A DNA stretch of 20,255 nucleotides from a virus: the IMG/VR virus record IMGVR_UViG_3300047476_000823, positions 1-20,255 of that record, one strand, 5' to 3'. The notes beneath the pieces were generated by a model, which had not been told where the DNA came from, searched no databases, and saw only the letters and a list, made by a program, of their open reading frames with translations. Shown one piece after another: positions 1 through 7,245 of the stretch (position 1 is its first letter; each line of letters begins with the position of its first letter). Made by a program: the position numbers and the translations under genes.

Positions 1-3000
1 CTTCTTGAGTTCCTCTGCACCGGTATCGACATTAACCGTCAATTCGGGTAAACGAGTGACATCCGACCAGACATCCATGTTAGGTAACAGCACCATCTTT
101 CCAGTCTTCTTGAATTGGAAATAAGGGTTGATACTGATATGCTTGGTCGCATAAGGCTGCTCGTCGACTAACACCGGATCAAAATCGATGATCGCCATGG
201 TGCCGATAAAACGGCACTTGCTGCTGACTTTATCGGGAGCCAGGTTCTTATTTCTGGCCGTGAACGATGGGCGAAGTTCTCTTCTCTTTCTATCCATCGA
301 TGCTCTAAAATCGGTAGAGAGCAAATCGGCTGCTTGATAGTCTTGGAAGTTATCTGCCACGAAACCGTTCTTAAATCGATCCAATCCGTTGGAGTCCTTG
401 ATAGCCATGTCGGCTGCGGACTTCTCTAATAGATTGAGCGCCGTGTAGTATTCGATGATCTTCACGCGCTCTTCGATCTTACCGATGTCGCGCATCGTAT
501 AGCGTTTGTTCTCGATGTACTTAACCGAGATATCGTTGGTTGAGTAGGTGTATGGCTTCATGTAAATCTCATAGAGAGCCATCGCATCATCATCGACCTT
601 AGGTGGTATCGGCTTGTCCGCCGGTACGCCTCTCTTCACATACAGGAATCCGGCTTTATTGACGCAGAGCAAGTCGGTTCTTCCCAGGTAGTACTCGATG
701 TCGAACACCGCGGTAGAACCTATAACCGGAACCGTTTCTCCTGCGATGACCGAGCCTATCATGTTAGGACGGAAATCGAACGAGCCGAAGACGGGATACT
801 CGGTCTTATTGGACGCCACATAAACCGGATTGTCCTCGTAAGTCATTATCCCACCGGATATGAGGTTGCGATAAGAGTCAATCGTGTAATAACCCAAATG
901 CGACGATACATTATGCTCCAGATAGACAACACGATACGACCAACGCATATTCGTATTCGACGGAATCGTTCCGGTGAAGATCATCTGGCTTTCACCGTAG
1001 ACGGCATCATAGTGATTGGTTTTTAACGTGAACTGATCGGTAATGTCCGTTCCCGGATCGTTGACATTGGTGATGTCTCTTTCTATCACATAATCTATCT
1101 TGATAGCATCCGTAATACCTAAGTTGATAGTTTTGGAGCCATTAAAAGGCGAGGTATTAGGATTGAACGTATCGGTCTGAACGAAGTTATCTTGCTTGGC
1201 ATTCTCACCGGCATTCACGCGCATCACGTTATGGACGATAGACACCATCTTACCGGGTGTGGCGAGAAGCGTTCCGGTGCCGATGTCCACGGTCGTACCC
1301 AGACTGAGAGTAAACTCGGTCGTCGTGATCGAGGTTTTGCCGGTGATGTTAATCATTCTGGCAATACCGGATCCCTGATCGGTATCGATGATCGTGGCTA
1401 CGGTTCTATACGGATCGAACTCTTCGAAGAACTCGTTGGTCGCCGAACTGAATGTCACGGACCCACTGGAGTTCAGGAATCCAATCAGTTTCTTTCTCAG
1501 GAAAATCTGGATGCTGCCCGGAGGATTCTGGTTACCGGAGTCGGCGATGCTTCTCAGAGACCTGATGTTCTCTCTTTGCAGTTTCCAGAGAAGTTCTGTC
1601 TTACCGGGGTTATAAAGAGTGACGGATGCGTTTTCGGGCAGAGCCTTGAACCCATTAGTCCCTGTCGAGTCGGTAAAGCATTCGGCTTCCGTAAGCGTTC
1701 TACCCGCCGCCATCTGAAGATCGAAGATGTAGTATTTGAAGACAGCGGGAGTGGTGTCGGAATGAATGATACCGCTCACATAGTTGACATCGTATACCCT
1801 GAAGGTACCGATAATAGCCCCTGTCGGATTCTTACCACCGTCGAAAGGACCATCCCAGATGTTGATTATGGTACTATCGATCACCGGACTCTGACTGGCT
1901 CTATTCGGATAGGACGAATAACCCTTCAAAGGTATTAGGTTAATAGACGTTCTTTCTTCGAACCTCTTGATGAACGACGCTTGCTTTTGCGCTTCGCGAG
2001 CTTTATACGATCTGATAAACTGCTCGCCATCGTTCTGGAATCTGTAGCCTTTAACATAAGAAATACCGTTGGTGACCACGATTCTCACATAGTCCGGATC
2101 ACCATTGACCGAATAGCCGGAGCCATCCAAAGCGTTATCCGCTTTTTCTTCGATGAACCTAATCTTGAAAGGGATAACCGTGAAGTTACCATTCGTCTCA
2201 TAGGTTCTCTTGGCGATCATGTCCATGATGTCGGCGTATTCGCTATCGCCCTTCAGGTACTGATAGGCGCCGTTATCCACCTTGGCCAGAAGAATGAAGT
2301 TATCGCCATCTTCTGCGGTGAGCGATCTCTTCGTCAGAACGAGAGAGACCTTATACCTGTCGGCACCGGGTGCGGATGAGTTCGGATAGCCTAATGCGTT
2401 ATCTAGAAGAGACTGATCATCATCGCTGGTGATGATCTCTTGAACAAAGTCGAAACCTATCTTGCAATTAGCCGTTTCGTTGTATTTGGAAATCAAAATG
2501 ATTTGGCGCGGATTCTCGACGAACATCCCTTCGTAGTAGAAGATACCTTCATCGATTGTAAAGAGTTTGCCGATGCCTGTAACCGGAATCGTATCCTCTA
2601 AATTAGACCCCACGCAACCCGGGCATCTAACCTTTACCGAGTAGACGGCGATACCGTTGTCATCATAGATGCTTAAGGTTTCGCCCGGTATGAAGTTGAA
2701 GGTTTCCCCGTCGATACCGATGGACTGGTAAACGAAGTAGATGGTATTGGGATCATCACCCTCTTTGGGCGCCGCATAAACGACGATGGCGGTAATACCC
2801 GTGGTTTGCCCTACAACCAGAGTACCTTCCGAGAAGTATCTCATATCTACGGGTAGCGAGTTCCATGGGCTGGTATCATCTAATCGGGCATAAGACTGGG
2901 GAGCATAATTCGCGCGAGCATTGCTTACTCTCGACCCATTCTTAAAGATGTGATTAGCGAATCTCTCAATTTGATTTTGCAGAATACTCTGAATTTGATT

Positions 3001-3111
3001 GAGCTCTCTCGTCTGAACAGGTCTTCCTGGTCTGAAGAGGACTTTCATATAATTTCGGCTTCTTTCGAAATCATCATAATATGGTGTTCGAGCAAAGTTC
3101 ATTTTACTCAT
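1..3111 (-). CDS. DUF4815 tail/baseplate-associated structural protein, 3' end cut by window edge
   Basis: The frame stays open for 1037 codons from ATG at 3111 to base 1, where the window ends, so the C-terminus is missing. The start MSKMNFARTPYYDDF is followed by a segment reading VLFRPGRPVQTRELNQIQ at about residues 24-41. That signature opens DUF4815 proteins of T4-like and other large myophages, which are virion proteins linked to the baseplate or tail fibres. AAGGAGA lies 8 bases before the ATG; a second ATG three codons in is less well placed. The gene follows gp8 after 35 bases, a common neighbour order in environmental T4-like phages. A Cys-Pro-Gly-Cys motif occurs near residue 157. 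No frame break and no CGG codon were seen in the 1037 codons. Family assignment is from the N-terminal motif; the exact role is inference. Confidence 0.88.
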   Translation of the reverse strand, partial: MSKMNFARTPYYDDFERSRNYMKVLFRPGRPVQTRELNQIQSILQNQIERFANHIFKNGSRVSNARANYAPQSYARLDDTSPWNSLPVDMRYFSEGTLVVGQTTGITAIVVYAAPKEGDDPNTIYFVYQSIGIDGETFNFIPGETLSIYDDNGIAVYSVKVRCPGCVGSNLEDTIPVTGIGKLFTIDEGIFYYEGMFVENPRQIILISKYNETANCKIGFDFVQEIITSDDDQSLLDNALGYPNSSAPGADRYKVSLVLTKRSLTAEDGDNFILLAKVDNGAYQYLKGDSEYADIMDMIAKRTYETNGNFTVIPFKIRFIEEKADNALDGSGYSVNGDPDYVRIVVTNGISYVKGYRFQNDGEQFIRSYKAREAQKQASFIKRFEERTSINLIPLKGYSSYPNRASQSPVIDSTIINIWDGPFDGGKNPTGAIIGTFRVYDVNYVSGIIHSDTTPAVFKYYIFDLQMAAGRTLTEAECFTDSTGTNGFKALPENASVTLYNPGKTELLWKLQRENIRSLRSIADSGNQNPPGSIQIFLRKKLIGFLNSSGSVTFSSATNEFFEEFDPYRTVATIIDTDQGSGIARMINITGKTSITTTEFTLSLGTTVDIGTGTLLATPGKMVSIVHNVMRVNAGENAKQDNFVQTDTFNPNTSPFNGSKTINLGITDAIKIDYVIERDITNVNDPGTDITDQFTLKTNHYDAVYGESQMIFTGTIPSNTNMRWSYRVVYLEHNVSSHLGYYTIDSYRNLISGGIMTYEDNPVYVASNKTEYPVFGSFDFRPNMIGSVIAGETVPVIGSTAVFDIEYYLGRTDLLCVNKAGFLYVKRGVPADKPIPPKVDDDAMALYEIYMKPYTYSTNDISVKYIENKRYTMRDIGKIEERVKIIEYYTALNLLEKSAADMAIKDSNGLDRFKNGFVADNFQDYQAADLLSTDFRASMDRKRRELRPSFTARNKNLAPDKVSSKCRFIGTMAIIDFDPVLVDEQPYATKHISINPYFQFKKTGKMVLLPNMDVWSDVTRLPELTVNVDTGAEELKK

Positions 3112-3129
3112 TAAATTGTCTCCTTAATT

Positions 3130-3143
3130 TTCGGAAGTCCGAA
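3130..3143 (-). other. Small inverted repeat between gp8 and DUF4815 gene
   Basis: The 14-base sequence TTCGGACTTCCGAA is a six-base perfect inverted repeat with a two-base centre (or a five-base stem with an ACTT loop). It lies between the gp8 stop and the Shine-Dalgarno of the next gene. No T-run follows it on the minus strand, so it does not look like an intrinsic terminator. It could be an mRNA processing or stability hairpin. It may also be chance. Confidence 0.3.
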
Positions 3144-3146
3144 CTA

Positions 3147-4745
3147 TTAGAATGTTACCGCAATTTTGATATCCTCTTCCTGACCATTGTCTCTAATCAC
3201 TTTCTTAAGATTGTTGACATAAAGGACATAACCTTTATTGGAATCTATGTTATTTAGAACGAGAGATCCATAGCTGGCATGAGATGGACCGAGGTAGAAT
3301 TGATTGTATGCCGGTTTACCAGTCGTCTTATCGACGACATCGGTGATTAGGGCCACCTGTCTAAATGCGTTGGCTTCTCCAATGGGTAGGTATGCCGTTT
3401 CTTCTGAAAAACGCGCGTTGATTATAGCGGTATTGGCGCAGAGTTCGGTAACGATATTGAATCCGTGCCCTTCTTTAGGAGCGAATACCGCTTCCCCGAC
3501 CGCGCCTGCCAGCCCTGGTACCACGAAGCCCATCACATCTTCCGAGTAACCCTCACCCCCATTGGTAATGGTGAATTCTTGTAAGGTGTTGCTGGGTGTG
3601 ATTTCTACCGATACGACCGCTTCGGTGGTCGGTACATTGGTTGGATCGTACAGAAGAAGTGTGGCGCCTCCGGTATAATTGGAGCCGGCATTACCTACTG
3701 TGATGTTGGTGATGACGCCATCGGTCACCGTAATCGCTCCAACGGTTCCACCTGTACCGGTAGTACCCGATCTCTGGACGATCGCATAGACTTTGGAGGT
3801 TAGATCATAGCCGCTTCCGATATACGCCGGATTGACTAAAATCTGTTTTAAGGTATTGTCGAGAGAGTTCTTAGTGGCATAGGCTTGAGCCGCCACCAAA
3901 GGGGTTCCACCGGAAATGGTTACGATCATCGCTCCGGGGAAGGTGCCGGTCTTCTTGAGTACTCTAAAGGTGGAGAGACTTTCTGCCACTGAAGATGTCT
4001 GAACGTCCCATTGTCCGGAACCGTCGTCATCGATTTTGTATCTAACTGGAACGAAATCTTTGGTTAAGAAGAAAACGGCATCGGCATCCAACGAGCCCAT
4101 GTACTTCCAAACATATCCGTCTGCCAGAGTAATCATCGTCGTACCGATGTCGGTGGGCAGCGATGTGCTTGCGGCGCCGTTATTATTGTTGATGCACTTA
4201 TAGATGTTATTCTCTTCGGTGAAGACGTAGAAGGGGTGCTCGTAAGAGTCCGGTCCATCAATCGCAAGCGGATCCTTTTGATCATCGTACTGGCTATAAA
4301 CCGTTCCCGTTTCCCAATCATATCTCTTGATTGCTAATCTGAAGTTGTTTCCGGTCACTCTCTTCAGTGCAATGATGTTCTGGATAACGCTAAAATCGTT
4401 GATATCATGAACTTCGGCGTCATCGGGAATGAGCTCGTTATCCCATTGCGTTTTCTTGCCGATAGCGACGAAGAGGTTGCGTTTGAACATCTGGTTCGTG
4501 CTGAGGTACTCGACCCATATCCAGGTAATGCCGCCGTCGGAGGCTGAGCCGACGACATGAGTTGGAGCAATGCTTCCGCTGGTGCCGGTCTCTTTGGCGA
4601 TATACTTGTTGTTCTCATAGAAAACAACATCGCCTTCAACATACCCTGTCAGAGGTAACCACTCTTCAAGCTGTTTCAAAGAGACATTGTCGATCAAACT
4701 GCTTGCCACGAAGTTGCGAATTTTTGGGGTGAATTTAGCTGCCAT
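3147..4745 (-). CDS. 8: Baseplate wedge protein gp8-like, with extra N-terminal and internal modules
   Basis: The 532-residue protein carries the marks of T4 gp8, a wedge subunit of the contractile-tail baseplate. They are LFVAIGKKTQW (91-101, like the T4 'FITFGRSEPW' region), ADGYVWKYM (208-216), NAFRQVALITD (459-469) and a C-terminus ending DIKIAVTF (T4 ends INILFTF). T4 gp8 is about 334 residues, so this one is much longer. Residues 34-80 look like a small carbohydrate-binding-type module (GYVEGDVVFYENNKYIAK followed by SDGGITW). Residues about 265-425 are a Gly-rich beta insertion with 'GSGYD' and 'GGEGYS' turns, as in cyanophage structural proteins. The start ATG has AAGGA six bases upstream, and a late-promoter-like octamer precedes it by 30 bases. 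Identity as gp8 is a motif-level call, not an alignment. Confidence 0.83.
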   Translation of the reverse strand: MAAKFTPKIRNFVASSLIDNVSLKQLEEWLPLTGYVEGDVVFYENNKYIAKETGTSGSIAPTHVVGSASDGGITWIWVEYLSTNQMFKRNLFVAIGKKTQWDNELIPDDAEVHDINDFSVIQNIIALKRVTGNNFRLAIKRYDWETGTVYSQYDDQKDPLAIDGPDSYEHPFYVFTEENNIYKCINNNNGAASTSLPTDIGTTMITLADGYVWKYMGSLDADAVFFLTKDFVPVRYKIDDDGSGQWDVQTSSVAESLSTFRVLKKTGTFPGAMIVTISGGTPLVAAQAYATKNSLDNTLKQILVNPAYIGSGYDLTSKVYAIVQRSGTTGTGGTVGAITVTDGVITNITVGNAGSNYTGGATLLLYDPTNVPTTEAVVSVEITPSNTLQEFTITNGGEGYSEDVMGFVVPGLAGAVGEAVFAPKEGHGFNIVTELCANTAIINARFSEETAYLPIGEANAFRQVALITDVVDKTTGKPAYNQFYLGPSHASYGSLVLNNIDSNKGYVLYVNNLKKVIRDNGQEEDIKIAVTF

Positions 4746-4775
4746 ATCATTTCCTTCCTAATTTATGCTTTAAGT

Positions 4776-4783
4776 TATTTATA
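4776..4783 (-). promoter_or_regulatory. T4-type late promoter -10 box (exact TATAAATA) before gp8
   Basis: The minus strand reads TATAAATA, the T4 late promoter consensus recognised by the gp55/gp33/gp45 transcription system. It overlaps the stop codon of the upstream gene and ends 30 bases before the gp8 ATG. The second candidate, at the endonuclease, has the same 30-base distance, which argues against chance. Whether this phage has a gp55-type sigma cannot be seen in this window. Confidence 0.55.
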
Positions 4784-6917
4784 CGGGCGGGTGAATATCT
4801 ATTTCTGAGTCTAATGCCTTATCCATAATCAGGGAATCATCGTTGACTCTCTTCCTGGCAAGCAGTTCGGTATTCGTGGTTCCTAATGGTGGATCACCGC
4901 ATGTTATGTTATCCCAGACTTCGACGGTATAGGAATAGTTATCTTGGCATTCCTTAAACCAATTCAATCCCGATTGCGGGTTAACCATGTGATTATAGTC
5001 GACCATCGTACGATACTTCGTGATAGGATAGATATCCAGAGTTTGGCTAATGTAATAATGAGGATCGGCAGTCCATTCTTCCTGAATCCAATCATAGCCA
5101 CCTACCCAGTTCGTGTAATTCTTGTCGCTCATTTCCTTAAACCAGTGAAGATTATAGATCGGATTGATCATGTAAACATGGTCATAACCGAAGATGTTCT
5201 TGACGATTGTGATATAGAAGATGCTATCAAATCCCCCGTTGGGCGGTCGGAATATGTCGGAGAAAGCGATGTCTAAAATGGCGAATCTAACGAATCCGGA
5301 AGGATGGCACCACTCATCCAGTATAGCATCCGATTCCTTTCTTGGGATAGAAGAATAGGTGTAATAGGAGAATTGCTGGTAATAGTAGGAATCTAAGAGA
5401 GTAGCGTTCAAGCCGAGAACGCCCTCCATCGATTTCCAAGATGGTCGTTCGCTGAAGATCGAGTTGAATACCGGAGTTAATTCCGCACCTGTTCCATTCT
5501 TGGAGAGTACGGTCACTTCGGGCTCCATGAAAGAGTCGACGAATGGATCGATAATCTCTATGCTTTCTATCTGACCGATGCTATCGCTCATTGGGAAAAG
5601 ATTGGCATCGAGACCCAACTCGGATTTGATCAGCATAGTCGGTAGCTCATCGTATCCGTAGCCGTGGTTGTAGATAGAGACTTTAGAGATCGCGCCTAAT
5701 CCGCTGAAGTATCCGGTAGATGAGTTAAAATGTTCTATCTTGGTCGAATTATAGATGGAGCCACTCGTGGTAATCGTATGGTGATTGCTCGACGAATCGG
5801 TAAAGACGGTCGATAAGTGGGTACCCATGAAGTGCATCAAAAGAGAAACCGAGGCGAAGTTAGATTCGCTGCTATTGAAATCGGTAGTAGGTAGATAGAA
5901 AGAATCGGTATACCTGGCAACTCCTTTAGTGATTCTCAATTCGTCCATGTATCCGACAAAGGCATCTTTGGAGTTGGTTCCTAATCCTATTCTAAGGTTC
6001 TGCGCGGACGGCACACCCGATGCCACCGTATCGCTGGATGATTTCGTTCCATCCACGAATAGCTTGACGGTATTAGCCGCTCGAGTGACAGCCACATGAA
6101 CCCAGCTATTGCTTCTGATCGTTCTGGTAGATGTGAAAGTGTAGTTGGTTGCACCGAACATCTGAAATGCCAGCTTGCGGCTTCCATTGACTTTGAATGC
6201 CCATCCCTGATTGGCTGTCGGATTCTTGTTAGAACACAAAATGGCATCCGAGATCGAAGGTGGCATGTAGATCCAGCACTCAATCGTAAAGTCGCCCGAA
6301 GAGAGATTGAATCCGGTGTGGTTGGGAACGGACAAGAAGTTATCCGATATATCGACTTGAGTGACTACGGCGGAGAATGAGTGCCCTTTGGATCGTGGAG
6401 TAGTGAGTATCTGATCGCCGACAGCATATCCGGTACCTCCATCGATGATCACCAGATCGCTCACCGACCCTTCTTTCAGAGTTTTAACTCGAGCATTACC
6501 TATCACTTGGGTGTTAGATATTAAAACCTTATCACCGATGGCATAGCCTTTACCCGGTTGCGTGATCTCTACACCGACGTTGTCCACGAAGTTTTCGAGT
6601 ATCTTCATATCTCTCGATTGCGAATAAATCTCGATACCTTCTCCCTTCTGGAAGAAGCGATAAGGATTATCGATCTGAATTCTGAGGTAAGTGAAGTTCA
6701 GACTATGAATCATGCTGATGTTTTCAACGGCGCATTCGACTTTAGACGACACCCCTCTAATCACCAATTCGTAAGAGTCGGCCAGAGATAAGATGGCATC
6801 GAAGTCCGCCTCACCATAATGATTGGTGGTGGTATAAACGAAGTATCGCCCGGAGTAGGTGGCTTGACTAGGTATCAGAAGAAACTTTCTAGGATAGTCG
6901 ATAGTGACATCGACTCC
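4779..6917 (-). CDS. gp7-position baseplate/virion structural protein, main (3') part read after a +1 shift
   Basis: The frame encodes 712 residues from GGA at 6917; the first ATG/GTG-type codon inside it (6767) is not a believable start. Upstream of 6767 the frame still reads sensible protein: GVDVTIDYPRKFLL, which continues FKFLFKVLY of the preceding frame exactly as homologues do ('LYG-x-D-...-YP'). Joined to the 5' part this makes an 821-residue protein. Features are GYAIGD and GYAVGD turns in the beta-rich first part, an inserted LamG unit (about residues 302-516 of the joined protein), a GHGYD-like turn region, and a conserved segment LLDSYYYQQFSYYTY...HPSGFVRF typical of cyanophage-like tail proteins. 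It lies between gp6 and gp8, the T4 gene 7 position. The gp7 analogy is positional. Residues 110 onward need the frameshift at CGG 6918-6916. Confidence 0.8.
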   Translation of the reverse strand, partial: GVDVTIDYPRKFLLIPSQATYSGRYFVYTTTNHYGEADFDAILSLADSYELVIRGVSSKVECAVENISMIHSLNFTYLRIQIDNPYRFFQKGEGIEIYSQSRDMKILENFVDNVGVEITQPGKGYAIGDKVLISNTQVIGNARVKTLKEGSVSDLVIIDGGTGYAVGDQILTTPRSKGHSFSAVVTQVDISDNFLSVPNHTGFNLSSGDFTIECWIYMPPSISDAILCSNKNPTANQGWAFKVNGSRKLAFQMFGATNYTFTSTRTIRSNSWVHVAVTRAANTVKLFVDGTKSSSDTVASGVPSAQNLRIGLGTNSKDAFVGYMDELRITKGVARYTDSFYLPTTDFNSSESNFASVSLLMHFMGTHLSTVFTDSSSNHHTITTSGSIYNSTKIEHFNSSTGYFSGLGAISKVSIYNHGYGYDELPTMLIKSELGLDANLFPMSDSIGQIESIEIIDPFVDSFMEPEVTVLSKNGTGAELTPVFNSIFSERPSWKSMEGVLGLNATLLDSYYYQQFSYYTYSSIPRKESDAILDEWCHPSGFVRFAILDIAFSDIFRPPNGGFDSIFYITIVKNIFGYDHVYMINPIYNLHWFKEMSDKNYTNWVGGYDWIQEEWTADPHYYISQTLDIYPITKYRTMVDYNHMVNPQSGLNWFKECQDNYSYTVEVWDNITCGDPPLGTTNTELLARKRVNDDSLIMDKALDSEIDIHPPV
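5700..6340 (-). repeat. Circularly permuted LamG (concanavalin-like) unit inserted in the gp7-position protein
   Basis: The segment starts with FLSVPNHTGFNLSSGDFTIECWIY-type sequence and DELRITKGVARYT (about 6340-5885). It then gives the part that normally opens a LamG unit, VSLLMHFMGTHLSTVFTD, and ends STGYFSG (about 5850-5700). In the four-unit array at 17530-20255 the order is the reverse: LLMHF...YFDGTGDYLS first, then DFTIECW...ITKGxARYT. The cut therefore lies inside the YFDG/TGDYLS stretch, and the insert is one full period out of register. The flanking protein reads VVTQVD before and GLGAISKV after, which would join smoothly without it. Confidence 0.8.
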
Positions 6918-7245
6918 GGTAGAGAACTTTGAATAAGAATTTGAACGATGCTTCGCTACCTCTACTCAAGTAGAAATCTCTGAGATGAATGATCAGTTCT
7001 TTCTTGGGTATGGTTAGCACATTCTGAATATCAAAACCACAGTCGGCCAGGATCTTATCGATGAACCCCGAAACTTCGTTGTTAGCTTCGCAGTTTTCAT
7101 AGAAAGTCTCCAAGACTTCGAGAGGGTTACCCTGTTCCTCCAAGAAGGTGTAGAAGTGATCGATGAATCGAGAAAAACTTCTATACTCTCTTCTGATAAA
7201 CTCGGGTTTCTTCTCGATTATGATGGGGCTGATAAAATTACGCAT
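6889..7245 (-). CDS. gp7-position baseplate structural protein, N-terminal (5') part before the +1 shift
   Basis: The zero frame starts at ATG 7245 (MRNFISPIII) and, read without a shift, stops at TAG 6891-6889 after 118 residues. Residues 1-109 have the familiar opening of phage virion proteins found between gp6 and gp8: PEFIRREYRSFSRFIDHFYTFLEE, then a helical stretch, then FYLSRGSEASFKFLFKVLY. The last nine residues of the frame, RSRCHYRLS, do not fit; the +1 frame gives GVDVTIDYP instead. The start overlaps the gp6 stop by eight bases, and no strong Shine-Dalgarno is visible, so translational coupling to gp6 is likely. Unshifted translation would give a short product lacking everything after the conserved N-terminal region. 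Nothing in the sequence shows whether that peptide has a use of its own. Confidence 0.78.
   Translation of the reverse strand: MRNFISPIIIEKKPEFIRREYRSFSRFIDHFYTFLEEQGNPLEVLETFYENCEANNEVSGFIDKILADCGFDIQNVLTIPKKELIIHLRDFYLSRGSEASFKFLFKVLYRSRCHYRLS
6896..6921 (-). other. +1 frameshift site 1: TAC CGG followed at once by a 7-bp hairpin
   Basis: Minus-strand reading is TAC CGG AGT in the zero frame. Skipping the C gives TAC-GGA-GTC, coding Tyr-Gly-Val. CGG occupies 6918-6916. A perfect seven-base inverted repeat, AGTCGAT/ATCGACT with the loop GTCACT, begins at the next base (6915-6896). Zero-frame stop TAG is at 6891-6889, and the +1 frame is closed by TGA some 50 bases upstream of the CGG. The shift must therefore fall in this window, and homology of the encoded residues puts it at CGG. 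Whether it is programmed, a mutation or a sequence error is not shown. Confidence 0.65.

Noticed and set aside
1192-1938. 248-codon open frame on the plus strand (and other plus-strand frames at 1981-2379, 4944-5276, 8552-8884, 19416-19808)
   Set aside because: They lie antisense to clearly coding minus-strand genes with family motifs, have no credible ribosome sites, and translate to low-complexity or motif-free protein.
3121-3146. Intrinsic terminator after gp8
   Set aside because: The inverted repeat has a tight centre and is followed by AATTAAGG, not a T-run, on the minus strand.
6768-6917. Mobile bypass element or intron at frameshift site 1
   Set aside because: The bases after CGG, including the hairpin, encode the conserved GVDVTIDYP in the +1 frame, so there is no inserted non-coding stretch to skip beyond one base.
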